Assembly: GCA_910578865.1 (NCBI GenBank)
Contig: CAJTRM010000042.1
Span: 1 to 18,271, forward strand
Source: an uncultured Dorea sp.
GTDB taxonomy: Bacteria; Bacillota_A; Clostridia; Lachnospirales; Lachnospiraceae
Length of the DNA stretch: 18,271 nucleotides
Reading direction: 5' to 3'
Shown in pieces: positions 6,525 through 14,694 of this stretch. Position numbers and translations under genes: made by a program. The notes beneath the pieces are model-generated. The model did no database searches and had not been told where the DNA came from. It worked only from the letters and a program-made list of their open reading frames with translations. Each line of letters opens with the position of its first letter. Position 1 is the stretch's first letter.

Positions 6525-6575
6525 AAGGCCTGACAAAATACAGGTGCTATTAACACCTATACTTCGTCAGGCCTT
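6525..6575 (-). terminator. Rho-independent terminator with nested stem
   Basis: On the minus strand AAGGCCTGAC pairs with GTCAGGCCTT (10 bp). Inside the loop a second small stem AGGTG/CACCT forms. The 3' side runs directly into TTTTTCTTTTT. It lies 10 bases past the stop of the zinc-ribbon gene and ends the LexA-box operon. Confidence 0.88.
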
Positions 6576-6584
6576 GCTCACTAC

Positions 6585-6755
6585 TTACTGTGTGGCGATT
6601 CGCTCAGTACGAATTTTCTTCTTATGAAAGCTGACTGCTACAACACTTCTACAAATGGGGCACTTGATTTTGATAATGCCCTCTGTATCCGGGTCTGCAT
6701 CGAACAATCGCTTATTTCTGCAACATGGACAAGCAATGTGAATTTCTTCCTTCAT
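6585..6755 (-). CDS. Small zinc-ribbon protein
   Basis: A 56-residue protein with two CxxC pairs, CPCC (about residues 10-13) and CPIC (about 32-35), spaced as in a single zinc ribbon, followed by a basic tail (SFHKKKIRTERIATQ). ATG 6755 is preceded by GGAGGG 7 bases upstream; a longer TTG form is less likely. It is the second gene of the unit behind the LexA-box promoter and is closed by a strong terminator. It may bind nucleic acid or a protein partner; the specific function is unknown. Confidence 0.75.
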   Translation of the reverse strand: MKEEIHIACPCCRNKRLFDADPDTEGIIKIKCPICRSVVAVSFHKKKIRTERIATQ

Positions 6756-6770
6756 GATTCCACCCTCCAA

Positions 6771-7010
6771 TCACATACCGTAATCATGTGGCGAGCGAAA
6801 TTTGCGTTTTTCCTCTGCTCTGGCCGGAATTTTCGTTTCTGCCTCTTCTCTGGTGGAAAAGATTCTGCTTCGTCTAAGCTGAATTGCACCACCATTCAGA
6901 AATCGGACTGTATAAAAATCCCCTCGTCTTGCTGCAACCACCACTTCTGTGATGATACGATTGCTTTCAATAATAAAAACGTGTGAGCCAACTTCTAATC
7001 TTTCTTGCAT
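6771..7010 (-). CDS. Small hypothetical protein with SH3/KOW-like beta sequence
   Basis: A 79-residue basic protein. The first about 55 residues look like a small beta barrel (EVGSHVFIIESNRIITEVVVAA, then DFYTVRFLNGGAIQLRRSRIF). A charged tail follows (EEAETKIPARAEEKRKFR). ATG 7010 is chosen because GGAGG lies 7 bases upstream. An in-frame ATG at 7094 near the transcript start is preceded by only a weak AGGA. It is the first gene behind a consensus promoter carrying a LexA-like box and is followed 15 bases later by the zinc-ribbon gene. No named family recognised. Confidence 0.7.
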   Translation of the reverse strand: MQERLEVGSHVFIIESNRIITEVVVAARRGDFYTVRFLNGGAIQLRRSRIFSTREEAETKIPARAEEKRKFRSPHDYGM

Positions 7011-7118
7011 CTTTACGCCTCCTATTCCAAGAGGCCAGCCAAAGGGAAAGTCAAACTGACCATACACTGATTTATTACTGTTTCTGTTTAACATTTTTCC
7101 TAATGTAGCGATGCAATA

Positions 7119-7147
7119 ATTATATCGAACATTTGTTCTATTGTCAA
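7119..7147 (-). promoter_or_regulatory. Consensus sigma-A promoter reading leftward
   Basis: The minus strand holds perfect TTGACA (7147-7142), a 17-bp spacer and perfect TATAAT (7124-7119). It would drive the two small genes ending at 6585. A promoter this strong would need tight control, which fits the operator within it. Confidence 0.9.
7126..7139 (-). promoter_or_regulatory. LexA-like (SOS) box between -35 and -10
   Basis: The minus strand reads AGAACAAATGTTCG. The core GAACAAATGTTC fits the Firmicute LexA consensus CGAACRNRYGTTYC at every core position; only the two outer bases differ. It fills the spacer of the promoter, where a bound repressor would block transcription. This predicts DNA-damage induction of the two downstream genes. 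A phage-type repressor with a similar site is an alternative. Confidence 0.7.
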
Positions 7148-7177
7148 TTAGAACCTGACGAAATATGAATTTTCTCC

Positions 7178-7233
7178 CTTACGGGACTTACGGGAGACAG
7201 GCAGGTTGATTGTCCAATCGTTCTCTGCCTGTC
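7178..7233. repeat. Structured intergenic element: tandem CTTACGGGA plus 9-bp inverted repeat
   Basis: Two adjacent copies of CTTACGGGA (7178-7195) abut an inverted repeat GACAGGCAG (7196-7204) / CTGCCTGTC (7225-7233). The 20-base loop itself holds GATTG-TC-CAATC. There is no U-run on either strand. The element lies between the 46-residue gene and the LexA-box promoter. It may be a terminator-like structure for the upstream gene or a protein or origin site. Confidence 0.5.
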
Positions 7234-7246
7234 CTGATTGCGGAAA

Positions 7247-7387
7247 TTACTTCTTTCCACGTGGCTTTGTCTGTGCCAATGCACTGGCTGCCACTGACTT
7301 GGAATCCTTGCCATAACGTCCATCACGAAGAATCCTGCTTGCTGTGGATGCCACTCTTCTGGAAGTTTGCTTACCGTTCTTTGCCAT
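7247..7387 (-). CDS. Conserved small basic protein of mobile elements
   Basis: A 46-residue, very basic protein (MAKNGKQTSRRVASTASRIL, then RYGKDSKSVAASALAQTK). Near-identical short proteins occur on plasmids, phages and integrative elements in several bacterial groups, usually next to partition or regulatory genes; their function is not known to me. ATG 7387 follows GAGGTG at good spacing. A plausible promoter (TTCAAT-N17-TATACT on the minus strand) lies just upstream. Confidence 0.8.
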   Translation of the reverse strand: MAKNGKQTSRRVASTASRILRDGRYGKDSKSVAASALAQTKPRGKK

Positions 7388-7489
7388 TGAAATCACCTCA
7401 CTTTCTGCATTCAGTATAATAAAGTCCGATAAGTAATTGAAGATAGCAAGTTTAGACATAATTTCTTGAATTTAATAATGCAAAAAGTG

Positions 7490-7518
7490 TTGTTTTTATG
7501 TAGTTTTTCATTTATACT
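7490..7518 (+). promoter_or_regulatory. Probable promoter of the zinc-finger gene
   Basis: TTGTTT, a 17-bp spacer and TATACT lie in an A/T-rich divergent region. A transcript would start near 7525, leaving an approximately 90-base leader to the ATG at 7614. No clear operator seen. Confidence 0.55.
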
Positions 7519-7613
7519 TCAAATATAAGATGGTTTTTACTATTACTATTTCATTGCAAAAAAATAAAGCCATGATTTAACACATGACTTTTAACAACAC
7601 GAAAGGGGAAATT

Positions 7614-8810
7614 ATGCCGCAGATTATTGAAAATTTTTTTGAAAATAATATATTTACATTTCAGAGTTATGGATGTGATTGCGTAGAAGATATAGAACAC
7701 ACTGCCCCTGGTATGCCACCGCTCAAAACATATAAATTTCAGGCTAATCCAGAAAAGCCCCTGCTCTTTGGCTACAGAGCTAAAACAGGACTCTCCAGAA
7801 TTGCTGCCAACGGTACTACCGAAGAAGATAATATACTTGGCTCGCTGATTGCATTACCTACAAAGAAACCATCTGATTTATACAGTTTCTTTAAACGCAA
7901 TGGATTCCTCTTCCCTGTAAGTTCTTCTGAGTATGAGCGCATAGATGCAGCATTGCTTTATGAATTTATATTGAGACTAAAGGCAACTGTTGAGCTTATG
8001 ACAGCAATAAATGAAATTCATAAAGATTACAATAAAATAACACAATTAACCTTTTATCTGATGCTTTCAGAACAACTACAGATTGATATTACTTCTTTGG
8101 CAAAACCCTATATTACTTGCAGGCACTCCTTCATCGACACCCTCTCCAAATCCGGCACACTACCGCTTGGTTGGGAACGTCAGCAGGAGACATTTGAAAA
8201 AGCCACTTATACTGTTGCAGATACAATAAGCGGCCCTTCCTATGAACTGGATATAAACGAATATAATAATATCTTAAGCGGAACAGACATTAACGGAGTT
8301 ATTTCCATCACACCTCTTTACCGCCAAATCACACAATTATATTGTAACTATGATGGAAATAATATAGAAAGAAAAACCATTGATTTTCTCTTTCATCTTC
8401 ACCATGATTTTTCGCAACTCCGCACCTGTGACATGGTTAATGGTCTTACATTTTTCACTCCAACAGACCTTTCTACTATGAGTGATGAAATGAAATCAAC
8501 ATTGATTGAAATTGCCCGGTTCGTATTAGGTGAAGAGATAAATGCAAACCTAAATGGTATATTTCCAGTATATGATGTACAGACAATGTCTCCTTCATGG
8601 AAAGTAGATTCTCTTCTTAGTGCCATATATTTTTCCATGTTTTATTTGAAACCGGATCTTGAATTGTACCGCCAATGCGCAAATCCACGTTGCCAGAAAT
8701 ATTTTCTTGTCAAGACCACGTCCACAAGAACAAAATTCTGTAGTACAGAGTGCTGCAATCGTGTAACACAAGACAGATACCGTAAGAAAAAAAGAGAGCT
8801 TGGAAAATAA
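7614..8810 (+). CDS. Unknown protein with C-terminal CGNR-like zinc finger
   Basis: A 398-residue protein, the only complete plus-strand gene in the window. Most of it is an unrecognised, probably helical domain (for example LLYEFILRLKATVELMTAI around residues 115-135). The last about 45 residues form a zinc finger of the CGNR type: CANPRC (C-x4-C), then FCSTECCNR (C-x3-C) and a basic helix QDRYRKKKRE. The usual Gly of CGNR is Cys here. This C-terminus suggests DNA binding. ATG 7614 is chosen because AAAGGGG lies 7 bases upstream. It converges on the restriction-modification operon and shares a terminator with it, and diverges from the small basic gene. It may belong to the DUF6076-like proteins, but I am not sure. 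Confidence 0.75.
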   Translation: MPQIIENFFENNIFTFQSYGCDCVEDIEHTAPGMPPLKTYKFQANPEKPLLFGYRAKTGLSRIAANGTTEEDNILGSLIALPTKKPSDLYSFFKRNGFLFPVSSSEYERIDAALLYEFILRLKATVELMTAINEIHKDYNKITQLTFYLMLSEQLQIDITSLAKPYITCRHSFIDTLSKSGTLPLGWERQQETFEKATYTVADTISGPSYELDINEYNNILSGTDINGVISITPLYRQITQLYCNYDGNNIERKTIDFLFHLHHDFSQLRTCDMVNGLTFFTPTDLSTMSDEMKSTLIEIARFVLGEEINANLNGIFPVYDVQTMSPSWKVDSLLSAIYFSMFYLKPDLELYRQCANPRCQKYFLVKTTSTRTKFCSTECCNRVTQDRYRKKKRELGK

Positions 8811-8814
8811 AATA

Positions 8815-8855
8815 AACCTGTGTTATACAGTCATATTGTCTGCGTAACACAGGTT
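8815..8855. terminator. Bidirectional terminator between convergent genes
   Basis: AACCTGTGTTA pairs with TAACACAGGTT over 11 bp with a 19-base loop. On the plus strand it is followed by CTTTTTAAT, and on the minus strand by ATTTTATTTTCC. It separates the zinc-finger gene (plus) from the end of the restriction operon (minus) and can serve both. Confidence 0.85.
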
Positions 8856-8859
8856 CTTT

Positions 8860-10263
8860 TTAATCAGCTTTATTTCCGTATGGTATTTTTTCCTCTGCCA
8901 CCATTGATAATGTGGTTTTTGGATTAAAATCGTACACCACCGGCTTATGAACCGGTGTAACAGGAACTGCTCCGGGAGCTGCCGGCACTTCTTTTCTACC
9001 CAATACGGCTTCTATGCAATCTGCCAATGCAACTTTTTCCTTTACCGGGTTTCCCGTATAATGGTACATCAAATACCTTGTATCCATAACAATACCCTGA
9101 ATACGTTCATAGTATTTTTTATTTTCTCTCCAATCGCCAACAGCTTCTCCAATATTCCCTACAACCGATGTGAGTTTAAAATAGTTTTGATCCATATTGT
9201 AAGGCATAATAAATGCGTTAAACAATGAATTGGTATCCACGCCTTTGTATTTTTCCAAATACTCACCATATGTAATCTGCTTGTTGATTGATGAACCATT
9301 TGGAAGATGATCTGGTATGCCTGTCCACCCATACTTATAACATTTTGCGTCCAAAATATAATACTTCCCATTATAAATCATGATGGTATCCGGCATTAAC
9401 GGACGTTTTTCTTTATATTTGCCATAATCCAAAAGCCAGCGTGAACGCGGGAAATACTTTTCTTTATCTTTCTCTCCAAAGGCTCTATCAATCAGTTTTT
9501 CCCAAACATAATCAAAATTATCTGTCCCGAAGTAAAACTGCTTCTCTGATGTCTTCTCATCCATATACTGAAGCATATCCTTCATGGATTGGAACAAATT
9601 GCGTTTCTTATCATCATTCGTATTTCCCAATTTTGCATTTAGAATAGCAATGGATGTTTTCACATCTGGATGTGGTCCAGGCTGTTCGGGCATATATGGA
9701 ACATAAAGCCAACCTAGCTTCTTAAATGCTTCATATACACAAAACCTATTGATTAAGGTAATCTGCTTTGTATCATTCGGTGTTGTTGCCCGCACGGTAA
9801 ACTCTGTATAGATAAAAGAACTTATTCCATCTCTTTGCTGTACCAAAGGAATTTGATTTCTTACTGTTCTTGGCCAGTCTTGTTTTCCCGTAGCACTGGT
9901 TCTGAATGTGGGATCTACCTCCACATAATATTTTCCACCGATTAAAAAATAATATTCGATAACATTCTTATAAGCATTGATTGGAAAATCCACCGTTTGT
10001 GGAGCAGTAAACTTATTAACAGCCAACAGCCTGTCTTCTTTTGTTGTAAATTCAGACAGAACCTGAATTAAATGCTTAATATCTGTTCTTATCTCAGCAT
10101 CTGTCTCAGGTAACTGGTATCCAATAGGGAAATAGACCATTACGTTGTCAGAGTCGGCTTTAATCCCAACAAAACGATCACCATCTTCATTTGTATTTAC
10201 ATGACAATGTTTTGTGATGTCATCATCCTGCAACGCTGTATTCAACGCAGTATCCAAATCCAT
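8860..10263 (-). CDS. LlaJI-type restriction endonuclease subunit (McrC-like partner)
   Basis: A 467-residue nuclease subunit that resembles the LlaJI restriction endonuclease family. The C-terminal half has PD-(D/E)XK motifs: PDTIMIY (Asp292) followed by YYILDAKCYK (Asp305, Lys307), and then a Gln in SINKQITYGEYL (about 329), which fits the QxxxY helix. The N-terminal half, with ITLINRFCVYEAFKKLGWLY, is probably the arm that contacts the McrB-like ring. In LlaJI and BsuMI this type of subunit works with a McrB-like NTPase to cut DNA after translocation. ATG 10263 follows GGTGGTGAG. It starts 14 bases after the McrB-like gene and is last in the operon, ending just before the shared terminator. 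Confidence 0.88.
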   Translation of the reverse strand: MDLDTALNTALQDDDITKHCHVNTNEDGDRFVGIKADSDNVMVYFPIGYQLPETDAEIRTDIKHLIQVLSEFTTKEDRLLAVNKFTAPQTVDFPINAYKNVIEYYFLIGGKYYVEVDPTFRTSATGKQDWPRTVRNQIPLVQQRDGISSFIYTEFTVRATTPNDTKQITLINRFCVYEAFKKLGWLYVPYMPEQPGPHPDVKTSIAILNAKLGNTNDDKKRNLFQSMKDMLQYMDEKTSEKQFYFGTDNFDYVWEKLIDRAFGEKDKEKYFPRSRWLLDYGKYKEKRPLMPDTIMIYNGKYYILDAKCYKYGWTGIPDHLPNGSSINKQITYGEYLEKYKGVDTNSLFNAFIMPYNMDQNYFKLTSVVGNIGEAVGDWRENKKYYERIQGIVMDTRYLMYHYTGNPVKEKVALADCIEAVLGRKEVPAAPGAVPVTPVHKPVVYDFNPKTTLSMVAEEKIPYGNKAD

Positions 10264-10277
10264 ATTATCTCACCACC

Positions 10278-11963
10278 TTACTGTTCATCTCTTGTAAATG
10301 CGTTTCTCACATTTTCTTTGAAGATTGAAAATCGATTTATCTTTTCTGCATACATAAATGCACGAATTATTTGCTCCAAACTCTGATAGGTGTTTGTTTC
10401 AAAAACAATTTCCCTATTAAATTTGAATGCATCATCCCATAAATATTTGATAACTTTTTCAGGGAATTTACGGTTTTGTTTCATTGCATTACGGATTGCG
10501 TACAATCTACTCTTTTCCGTTTCTGTCATATTTCCTGATTGCTCTTTCTTGCGTAACGCATCATACTCGCCATCAGAAAGATTTCCCATTTCATCGTTGT
10601 ACATTAAATCTTTCATATGAACAAAATATGCACCAAGACGTTTATCCTCTGCTGAAGTCATGCGAGCATTATTTCCAACGATAATACCGTTAATCTCAGT
10701 ACAGAATGTCTCCCATGTTACTCCCGTATCAAGAATTTCTGCTCCAGCCAAACTACTGTCCACATGCTCAAAATTATTTTCAATCAATCTCATTTCCCAT
10801 CTACGCTGGAATGCTGTATCAAGCGTAAAAACATTCTGGTCAGAAGTATTCATTGTTCCAATAATAGATAAATTCGATGGAATACGGACTTTATTTTTTA
10901 CATTCCCGTAAACAATCCTTGCTATATTCGCATTTGTAATGCCATATTCACTTGTTCCTACTGGATAACCATCATCATCTACCTCTCGAAGTTCAGTTTT
11001 TCTATCAAGTAATTGGAATACTTCTCCAAAAATTGCCGGAGCATTACCACGGTTTATTTCTTCAATAATGAGGATATATTCCTTCTCTGGATTGTTATAC
11101 GCATCTCGGAGAATATTGGTAAAAGGACCTGATGTAAATTTATAACTAACCTGTCCTTCCTCATCAACATTAGGCAAAATCTGTCCGATAAAGTCAGAAT
11201 ATGTATAATCCGGGTGAAAAACCAAACGTTCAACATTTGTACCTTTCTTACAGTATTCATGTTCTATTGTCCAGCTCTTACCAGAACCCGGTACTCCATA
11301 CAATAAAACATTACATCCTGTTGTTAATCGTTCCTTTTCCGATATAAGTGGAACATAATGACCAAAAGGATTATCTATTGCATTAATAAATTGCAACTTA
11401 TAAAACTCTGTGTTCAACACCCCTCTACGTTCCCCCGAAAACATTTCTTCTAAACCTATATCACAAGGCCAATTTTCTGGCATAGAAGCTGTGTTTATGA
11501 AACCGGCGTAATATTTTCTATACGTTGTTCTAATTATAAAAATAACTAAATTATCAATAATACCTACAAAATTACCATCCGATGTATATTTATCATTTTC
11601 ATCCTTGATTGGTTCCGGAAAACCATTATCTAAACTCCATGCCGGATGCTTGTACTTCATATTTTGTCGGCTTATTCTATAATTATTTCTTCCACCTCTC
11701 GGTGCAAATTCAATAAATGCACATTCATTCTTTGAGTTTCCTAAAACATATGCATTAAATGTATATATTGACCTTATTTCATCTTTCAATGGACTGTTAG
11801 ATACTTCCGCATATGCAAGAAAATCTACAATTTTGTCATTTGAAATTCCAGCTGCTTCTAAATAAGTCTGTCCACCACCACCATCCGGCCTATCAATGTC
11901 ATACAATTTTTTAAAATCAGAGGGATTGATTTTTCTATAAAAAATTCTATCAATATATTCCAT
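10278..11963 (-). CDS. McrB-like AAA+ NTPase restriction subunit
   Basis: A 561-residue protein. The AAA+ core shows Walker A GVPGSGKS (223-230), Walker B YILIIEEINRGN (296-307), the McrB-type GTMNTSDQ (369-376, the motif that gives GTP specificity in McrB) and an arginine-finger region AFQRRWE (384-390). The first about 190 residues are a separate domain (NPSDFKKLYDIDRPDGGGGQTYLEAAG), probably the site-recognition part. The protein should form a hexameric ring that translocates DNA and activates the LlaJI-like nuclease. ATG 11963 lies 9 bases after the D12 methyltransferase stop with AGGTATGGGGA upstream. It works with its operon neighbours as the restriction half of the system. Confidence 0.92.
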   Translation of the reverse strand: MEYIDRIFYRKINPSDFKKLYDIDRPDGGGGQTYLEAAGISNDKIVDFLAYAEVSNSPLKDEIRSIYTFNAYVLGNSKNECAFIEFAPRGGRNNYRISRQNMKYKHPAWSLDNGFPEPIKDENDKYTSDGNFVGIIDNLVIFIIRTTYRKYYAGFINTASMPENWPCDIGLEEMFSGERRGVLNTEFYKLQFINAIDNPFGHYVPLISEKERLTTGCNVLLYGVPGSGKSWTIEHEYCKKGTNVERLVFHPDYTYSDFIGQILPNVDEEGQVSYKFTSGPFTNILRDAYNNPEKEYILIIEEINRGNAPAIFGEVFQLLDRKTELREVDDDGYPVGTSEYGITNANIARIVYGNVKNKVRIPSNLSIIGTMNTSDQNVFTLDTAFQRRWEMRLIENNFEHVDSSLAGAEILDTGVTWETFCTEINGIIVGNNARMTSAEDKRLGAYFVHMKDLMYNDEMGNLSDGEYDALRKKEQSGNMTETEKSRLYAIRNAMKQNRKFPEKVIKYLWDDAFKFNREIVFETNTYQSLEQIIRAFMYAEKINRFSIFKENVRNAFTRDEQ

Positions 11964-11972
11964 TCCCCATAC

Positions 11973-13025
11973 CTACCTTTCTATTGAGATTAAATATTCT
12001 TTTAATTTTTTTGGCAACTTACTATCATTGCTCCTAAAACGATTATAATCTATTTCTTGAACTTCTACTGTTCCAAATTTACTAAAGCAGGCTTCCAATT
12101 GTTCCAGCGTAAACAAACCATCCTCGCTATAACTGATTAAAAATTTAGGGCAATGCATATCTCCTAAAATCTTTTCAAAAGATTGCAATCCACGTGTTTT
12201 AGTACATAATTTTGAATGCTGTTCCCACCAATCACGAAGACCACTTTTGCCCACTGCATCCGGAAAATCTCCTCGTGCAATCGTTTCTAAAATATGATAA
12301 TTTGCTGCATATTGGCGTTTCATATATGGTGGATCAATATAACATAAATCTGCTGTAATAGTAGCCGCCAAATTCTCTGCGAAACCTAATTTCACCATAT
12401 GCCCTTCATGATTAGCTGGATAAAATTCTACGGGTTTTAACTCTATTGCGTCATTCGCATTCTTTTTAAAGTCAGATAAAAAATATCCATAAGTTCCAGA
12501 AATATTGGCCACCTCATTTATTGCCATAATCAACGTATGCTTTAACAGGGATTCTTCCTTTGGACTTACATAACCACCATCAACCCATTCATTTATTTTT
12601 TCCCTAATAGCATCAATCTTTTTAGCATTTTCTGCTGTAAAGTATTTCCGTGGCTCGCAACCATTTTGTGGTTTTCCCTCTGGTGAAAATTCCCTAAAGA
12701 AAAAACTTTCTTTTGTCGGCAATGAATTTAAATGGCCTAACACACTATTATATGGATTAGTTTCACCCTCTGATATCACGCCAAGTAACTGAAGTTTTTC
12801 AAAAGCAGGAGTTGCTCCAAGGCAAAGATTTACCATAAGGTGATGATATGAGTATGTCATTATGTCAGAGGCAATTACAGTGTATCCTGATTTTCTTAAT
12901 TCCAAGGATACAGTCCCTGTACCAGCCATAATATCTGCAACTGTTCCAGTTTTTCCAATAAGTTGCTCCACCCTATCTATAATATAAGGAGTCAACTTTG
13001 ATTTATTTCCAATGTATCTATACAT
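11973..13025 (-). CDS. D12-class (Dam-like) N6-adenine DNA methyltransferase
   Basis: A 350-residue alpha-class adenine methyltransferase. YIGNKSKLTPYI at the N-terminus is motif X, DIMAGTGTVS (31-40) is the SAM-binding motif I, and IDPPY (230-234) is catalytic motif IV. The region between motifs I and IV, with YFLSDFKKNAND, is the target-recognition part. ATG 13025 has GAGGTGG 6 bases upstream. It overlaps the end of the previous methyltransferase by 8 bases (ATGTATAG), so the two are translationally coupled. Its job is to protect host DNA from the McrB/LlaJI-like nuclease; with two enzymes, an asymmetric site with one adenine per strand is the natural guess. The recognition sequence cannot be read from the protein. 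Confidence 0.92.
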   Translation of the reverse strand: MYRYIGNKSKLTPYIIDRVEQLIGKTGTVADIMAGTGTVSLELRKSGYTVIASDIMTYSYHHLMVNLCLGATPAFEKLQLLGVISEGETNPYNSVLGHLNSLPTKESFFFREFSPEGKPQNGCEPRKYFTAENAKKIDAIREKINEWVDGGYVSPKEESLLKHTLIMAINEVANISGTYGYFLSDFKKNANDAIELKPVEFYPANHEGHMVKLGFAENLAATITADLCYIDPPYMKRQYAANYHILETIARGDFPDAVGKSGLRDWWEQHSKLCTKTRGLQSFEKILGDMHCPKFLISYSEDGLFTLEQLEACFSKFGTVEVQEIDYNRFRSNDSKLPKKLKEYLISIER

Positions 13026-14652
13026 CTGCAGCCACCTCAACTTTCATGTCATTTACCGCCCCTAAATTAGGGAGTCTATTCATCTCACAATAAATCATAT
13101 CTTTTTCCATGTCTGAAAGGCCATATTTCTCCATAATAAGCTTTTCTAACTCTATATCTTTGACATAATCGTATTTACGAGCAAGTTCTGTTGAAAGCTC
13201 AATAATTTGCTTATCCAATTTGTTTCCTACATACTTTCTAATAGGTAATGAATATATAATTTGCTTTGTTAGATAAGGGTGCGATTTCCACTCGTTCTCT
13301 CCGTATACCTTTAAATAATAATAATATACAACGCGTGAATTTAACAAAGCCAAATAATACTCTAACGGAACTCCGTGTTTATTTTCTTTTAATTTAAGAA
13401 TATATACGGTTTGACTTGTCATACTTCCCGTATAATCAATTGATGCATAAATACCTAAACCGGTTTTTCGGACTAGCAATTTTGGTGGAGTATACATATT
13501 CAAATTTTTATAATTAATTCCCGTAATGTTCGGTTGAATATAATATTCTCCCGCTATTTCATATCTACGTATATTCTCGCCCACAAAAATCTGAACACGT
13601 TCCTGATCCTGTGCTTTTGAAATTACATTCTTTGCTGTTTCATGCGTTACACTTACTTTTTCCCCACAATTGGTGCATATCTTTTCTCCTGCAATCATTT
13701 GTGATTTTTTATATCCTTGTGCATAGCCACATGAAGGGCAAAAAACAACCTTACCCGCTTTAGAAATCTCTACGCCTCGTCCGAAATTAAATATTTCTTC
13801 CCACTTTATAGCTTCATCTTGAATTTTAGATATCAGCTCTTCTTCATCAGCTAGAGTATCTACATCAAAATTACAAGAGACATTGTCTATAAATCTCCTC
13901 TGTAAAACAACATGTGAACTTTCATCATAATAATCTATCAATGAACTATCAGTAGTTAAAAACAACTTACGCGAATCCGTAGTTAATCTAAAACAACGAG
14001 TTCGGCTTTCATCAGATGGTTTGTTTTTTTTACATACAATAACCGTTGTTGCCCGATTTACTTCATCAAAGATTTTTTCACCCAATCGTGCGATAACCTT
14101 TATTTCTGTGTTCTTTGTCAAAAACTCTCTCAAATTTTTATTTTGTGCATCAAATAGAGAGTCTGGAATAATAAACGCAAAATAGCCGCCTTCTTCCAAA
14201 ATATTATAAGCTAACTCAATAAATAGTACGAAACTATCATACTGACCTGAGATCAAAGTAAAGCCAGCGTCTTTCAAATCTTGACGGTTGTATATTTTTT
14301 CAGAACTCCATGGCGGATTGGCTATTATAGCTGATATCGTTGGAATCTTGTTCTTCCAATAAACAGCTGTTTTCTTTTTGACATTCTTAGGCAAAATAGA
14401 ATCATTAAGTAATATTTCAAACTCTTTCCCTGATGCCAAAATTGCTTCTTTATCTACATCTATTCCATAATATTTCACATTACCACCAAAAAAGTTTTTG
14501 GAGGCCTGCAATAATGCACATTCACCACATGCAGGATCCAATATAGAACCTATTTCCGTTTTGCTAGATTTTACCTCTCTATATAAAAGTTCTGCAGTAA
14601 AGTCTGCCAACCTACTGGGAGTGTATACAACCCCATATTTTCTTGTAAACAT
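13018..14652 (-). CDS. Gamma-type (TaqI/Eco57I-like) N6-adenine methyltransferase with zinc-ribbon insert
   Basis: A 544-residue class I adenine methyltransferase. RKYGVVYTPSRLADF is the typical motif X entry, LDPACGECALLQA (about 38-50) is motif I, and IIANPPW (about 109-115) is motif IV. FIIPDSLFDAQNKNLREFL marks the end of the catalytic domain. The C-terminal half resembles TaqI-type target recognition (LLVRKTGLGIYASIDYTG, LALLNSRVVYYYYLKVYG). Within it is a zinc ribbon, CPSCGY (305-310) and CTNCG (326-330), which is less usual. ATG 14652 follows GGAGG at 8 bases. It is the first large gene of the operon, 42 bases after the Phd-like gene, and is AT-richer than the phage genes to the left. 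Confidence 0.9.
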   Translation of the reverse strand: MFTRKYGVVYTPSRLADFTAELLYREVKSSKTEIGSILDPACGECALLQASKNFFGGNVKYYGIDVDKEAILASGKEFEILLNDSILPKNVKKKTAVYWKNKIPTISAIIANPPWSSEKIYNRQDLKDAGFTLISGQYDSFVLFIELAYNILEEGGYFAFIIPDSLFDAQNKNLREFLTKNTEIKVIARLGEKIFDEVNRATTVIVCKKNKPSDESRTRCFRLTTDSRKLFLTTDSSLIDYYDESSHVVLQRRFIDNVSCNFDVDTLADEEELISKIQDEAIKWEEIFNFGRGVEISKAGKVVFCPSCGYAQGYKKSQMIAGEKICTNCGEKVSVTHETAKNVISKAQDQERVQIFVGENIRRYEIAGEYYIQPNITGINYKNLNMYTPPKLLVRKTGLGIYASIDYTGSMTSQTVYILKLKENKHGVPLEYYLALLNSRVVYYYYLKVYGENEWKSHPYLTKQIIYSLPIRKYVGNKLDKQIIELSTELARKYDYVKDIELEKLIMEKYGLSDMEKDMIYCEMNRLPNLGAVNDMKVEVAADV

Positions 14653-14677
14653 TGCCACTACCTCCTGACATACCATT

Positions 14678-14692
14678 ATTTCAAATTGAAAT
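14678..14692. repeat. 15-bp palindrome between the Phd-like and methyltransferase genes
   Basis: ATTTCAA-A-TTGAAAT is a perfect inverted repeat just after the Phd-like stop and 26 bases before the methyltransferase ATG. It is A/T-rich and could arise by chance, but it is well placed to be a second operator or a weak intercistronic hairpin. Confidence 0.35.
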
Positions 14693-14694
14693 TC

